A DNA stretch of 64,000 nucleotides from contig OZ345355.1 in NCBI GenBank assembly GCA_977006965.1, forward strand, positions 2,728,001-2,792,000, read 5' to 3'. This document shows positions 62,441 to 64,000 of the stretch, piece after piece. Below the pieces are notes generated by a model. That model did no database searches and had not been told where the DNA came from. It saw only the letters and a list, made by a program, of their open reading frames with translations. Source of the DNA: Phymatolithon calcareum (taxonomy: Eukaryota > Rhodophyta > Florideophyceae > Hapalidiales). Both the position numbers and the translations under genes were made by a program. How positions within the stretch are numbered: position 1 is the first letter of the stretch; each line of letters begins with the position of its first letter.

Positions 62441-63415
62441 AATGTGATGCATCGCATGGGTGGAAAATTCGCACACCAGAGTCAAATGGTATGATGCAAG
62501 AAGTGGAGTTTACTAATGGCTCACTCTCGCATAAAGCAGAGCTTTTCTTAGTTTCTGCTATAGAGAAACTCAATATTGAACTGAAGGCTCAACAGTTATC
62601 ATCAAGTCGCGTGGACTGGGTCATCCTCTTTTATGGAGATTTGGTGCAACATTGCAAGATTTGGATGAATGAACGGCTTGCTCTACATTCTACTGAAGCG
62701 GAACCCATTCCAATGCGTGTCTTCTATCAGTAGTTAGGCATTCTTCTTTTATCTCATTTAACGGGCTTGTGTTTTGAGAAGACGATGGAAATACAGAGCG
62801 ACCTTGGGAGAATTGTTCGTTCGCTGGAAAGAATAAGATTCATAACTAGCAACCTTCTGGCATACTCTGTCACTGGTCAAGGAAATTTTCATGCGACCAC
62901 GTGGGGAGCTCAAAGAGACAGGACGCAATTTCTGGACAGTTTTGAGCGAACGGCATTTAAAATGTCGTGCATAGTCAATTTGACCGTAAACCATACGCCA
63001 GACGCTTGCCACACTTGATGTTGACTTATATGGCACAAGAGCACATGATAGTCAAGCAAAAGCCTTGAGAAATCGAAAGGTGGACAAAGAGGGGCATACA
63101 GCTGATGCATTGGATGACGCATTGTTTCACGTGACGCTCATGGTCCGATTTCGCCTCAAGGGGGAACGTCTGTTTACGATTGTATCGAAGTTTGTCGACA
63201 AAATGATTGAAGGCCGGGGAGAACAAAGTTTGCACTGTTTTTTGCTCACTTTTGACGGCGGTTACGGCAGAAATGAGCTTATTAACCTGGTCTCTACATT
63301 TGACATAGGAACCATCCTAATAATTTCAGAACACATTTTGCGCTGCCTCCCGTTTGTGGGGAAGTCATTCCTAAGCAATGGGACGTACAGTTTAGAGCTG
63401 GAATCCGGTCTGTAG
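62440..63415 (+). pseudogene. Degenerate DDE-type transposase fragment
   Basis: Open pieces in changing frames: 62,413-62,733 (SRVDWVILFYGDLVQHCKIW), 62,767-63,018 and 63,065-63,415. The last has ALDDALFHVTLMVRFRLKGE, then LLTFDGGYGRNELINLVSTF and SEHILRCLPFVGKSFL. T-F-D-x-G-Y-G followed by a hydrophobic block and H/C-LPFVG resembles the second-Asp region of eukaryotic DDE transposases (TADRGYGK type). Family not assigned. TIRs not found. Confidence 0.4.
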
Positions 63416-63489
63416 TATTAAATTGGCTCTGAGTGTGGGGCTGATCATAGTGCTTCCAATGACGTGGAAGTTAATAACGCAGAGCTTCC

Positions 63490-64000
63490 GATCACATCGA
63501 CGAGAAATCTTGGCCTTCAAAATGCTGAAAAGGAACAAGGCGGAAGACCCTATGTATTGAAATGAAGCGCCCGAAAGAAGAACCAACCATGAATGGCAGT
63601 ACACGAGGAAAGATATCGCCGCGATGGAGACCAGGGAGCCGTTCGATGAAGCTGTAAAGCATATCCAACCAAACCAATCTTCCCAAACACTTCGATCGGA
63701 ATTTCTGAAAATAGAAGGAGACCGCCTAGAATCGAAGCGGAAAAGAAAGATACCATACGACAAGACAAGAGAATTGCCAGCAATCCTCAAGTTCCCCAAG
63801 GTGAGCCACAGCCATCTCGCGCTGCAGTATGCCTGTGGCAGATTCCCACAGGTGTCAAGAACAACAAGTATGACTGAAGAATTCGGCACCAGAGTCAGAG
63901 AGAGTATGGAGAACCTTGAATGCACGCTAGCAGGGTACAAACTCGAAGGAGAAAAACGGCTGGAAACAGAAAAGGCGCTAGATGAGCTCTTACTATCTAG
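63490..64000 (+). mobile_element. LINE-A C-terminal region, runs off the window
   Basis: From about 63,500: EILAFKMLKRN, then (in frame from 63,600) YTRKDIAAMETREPFDEAVK, RLESKRKRKIPYDKTRELPA, ALQYACGRFPQV and TEEFGTRVRESMENLECTLA. It closely resembles the 44.7-45.8 kb copy and, from 63,816, the left duplication copy at 9524-9710. The 3' end lies outside. Confidence 0.75.

Larger units (their letters stand above)
56386..64000. repeat. Right copy of the segmental duplication
   Basis: Direct-orientation duplicate of 1239-9710. A junction at 60,009/60,010 skips the 2.4 kb present on the left. The LINE-D tail is cut there, which marks this as a deletion in the right copy. Conversely 62,244-63,815 is kept here and deleted on the left. 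The copy runs off the end of the window. Confidence 0.9.

Noticed and set aside
1-64000. rRNA and tRNA genes
   Set aside because: No sequence resembling conserved rRNA segments or a complete tRNA cloverleaf was noticed; a covariance-model search would be needed to exclude tRNAs firmly.

Overview
This window is eukaryotic nuclear DNA dominated by transposable elements. It contains very few intact genes. Evidence for a eukaryote: a spliced secreted-protein gene with a TATA box, an 86-bp GT-AG intron with a CTACTAAC branch site and an AATAAA signal; many non-LTR retrotransposon (LINE) copies ending in AATAAA-type tails; a Ty3/gypsy integrase end; and DNA transposons of Mutator (MULE), pogo/Tigger and hAT type with matching terminal inverted repeats (TIRs) and target-site duplications (TSDs). 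The taxon cannot be fixed from sequence alone. A protist or an alga (perhaps a red alga) fits the mixture, but that is only an inference.

Layout. 1-1.2 kb: 3' end of a Ty3/gypsy pol gene. 1.24-9.96 kb: left copy of a large segmental duplication whose right copy is 56.39-64.0 kb and runs off the window. Both copies hold degenerate ORFs, LINE-A and LINE-E fragments and one 1.2-kb internally deleted MULE. Each copy has its own large deletion. 10.1-20.2 kb: a nested block, possibly a hAT-like element, containing a LINE-A tail split by a 7.35-kb TIR element with a perfect 9-bp TSD. That element carries two convergent decayed genes, one a probable transposase joined to a Ulp1-like protease domain whose catalytic Cys is Phe. 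20.4-21.3 kb: a pogo-like element. 22.5-36.3 kb: LINE fragments, a G-rich repeat family present twice, and the spliced 156-aa secreted-protein gene at 31 kb. 36.3-37.6 kb: two LINE-C copies at the same target site. 38-39.1 kb: a membrane-protein gene with a stop inside its second membrane segment. 39.5-40.5 kb: a 1.03-kb hAT-like element. 42-43 kb: a Cys-rich secreted-protein gene with a probable 53-bp intron. 43-46 kb: the longest LINE-A copy, split by a LINE-E insertion with a 14-bp TSD. 46.6-49.8 kb: several unrecognised ORFs. 51.5-55.6 kb: a degenerate LINE (here LINE-G) with endonuclease, reverse transcriptase (RT), RNase H and a terminal zinc motif. Two features of LINE-G stand out: a 2A-like motif (LILLRSSDVETNPAP) directly before the endonuclease, and about 76 extra residues with Tudor-like character inside the RNase H domain.

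Most LINE families here (labelled A-F) share a C-terminal region with an R-x-L-x(5)-G-R-F-P-like core and distinctive 3' tails. They behave as related lineages that repeatedly inserted into one another. Family letters are labels made for this annotation only. Coding claims for the repeats refer to decayed copies unless stated otherwise.
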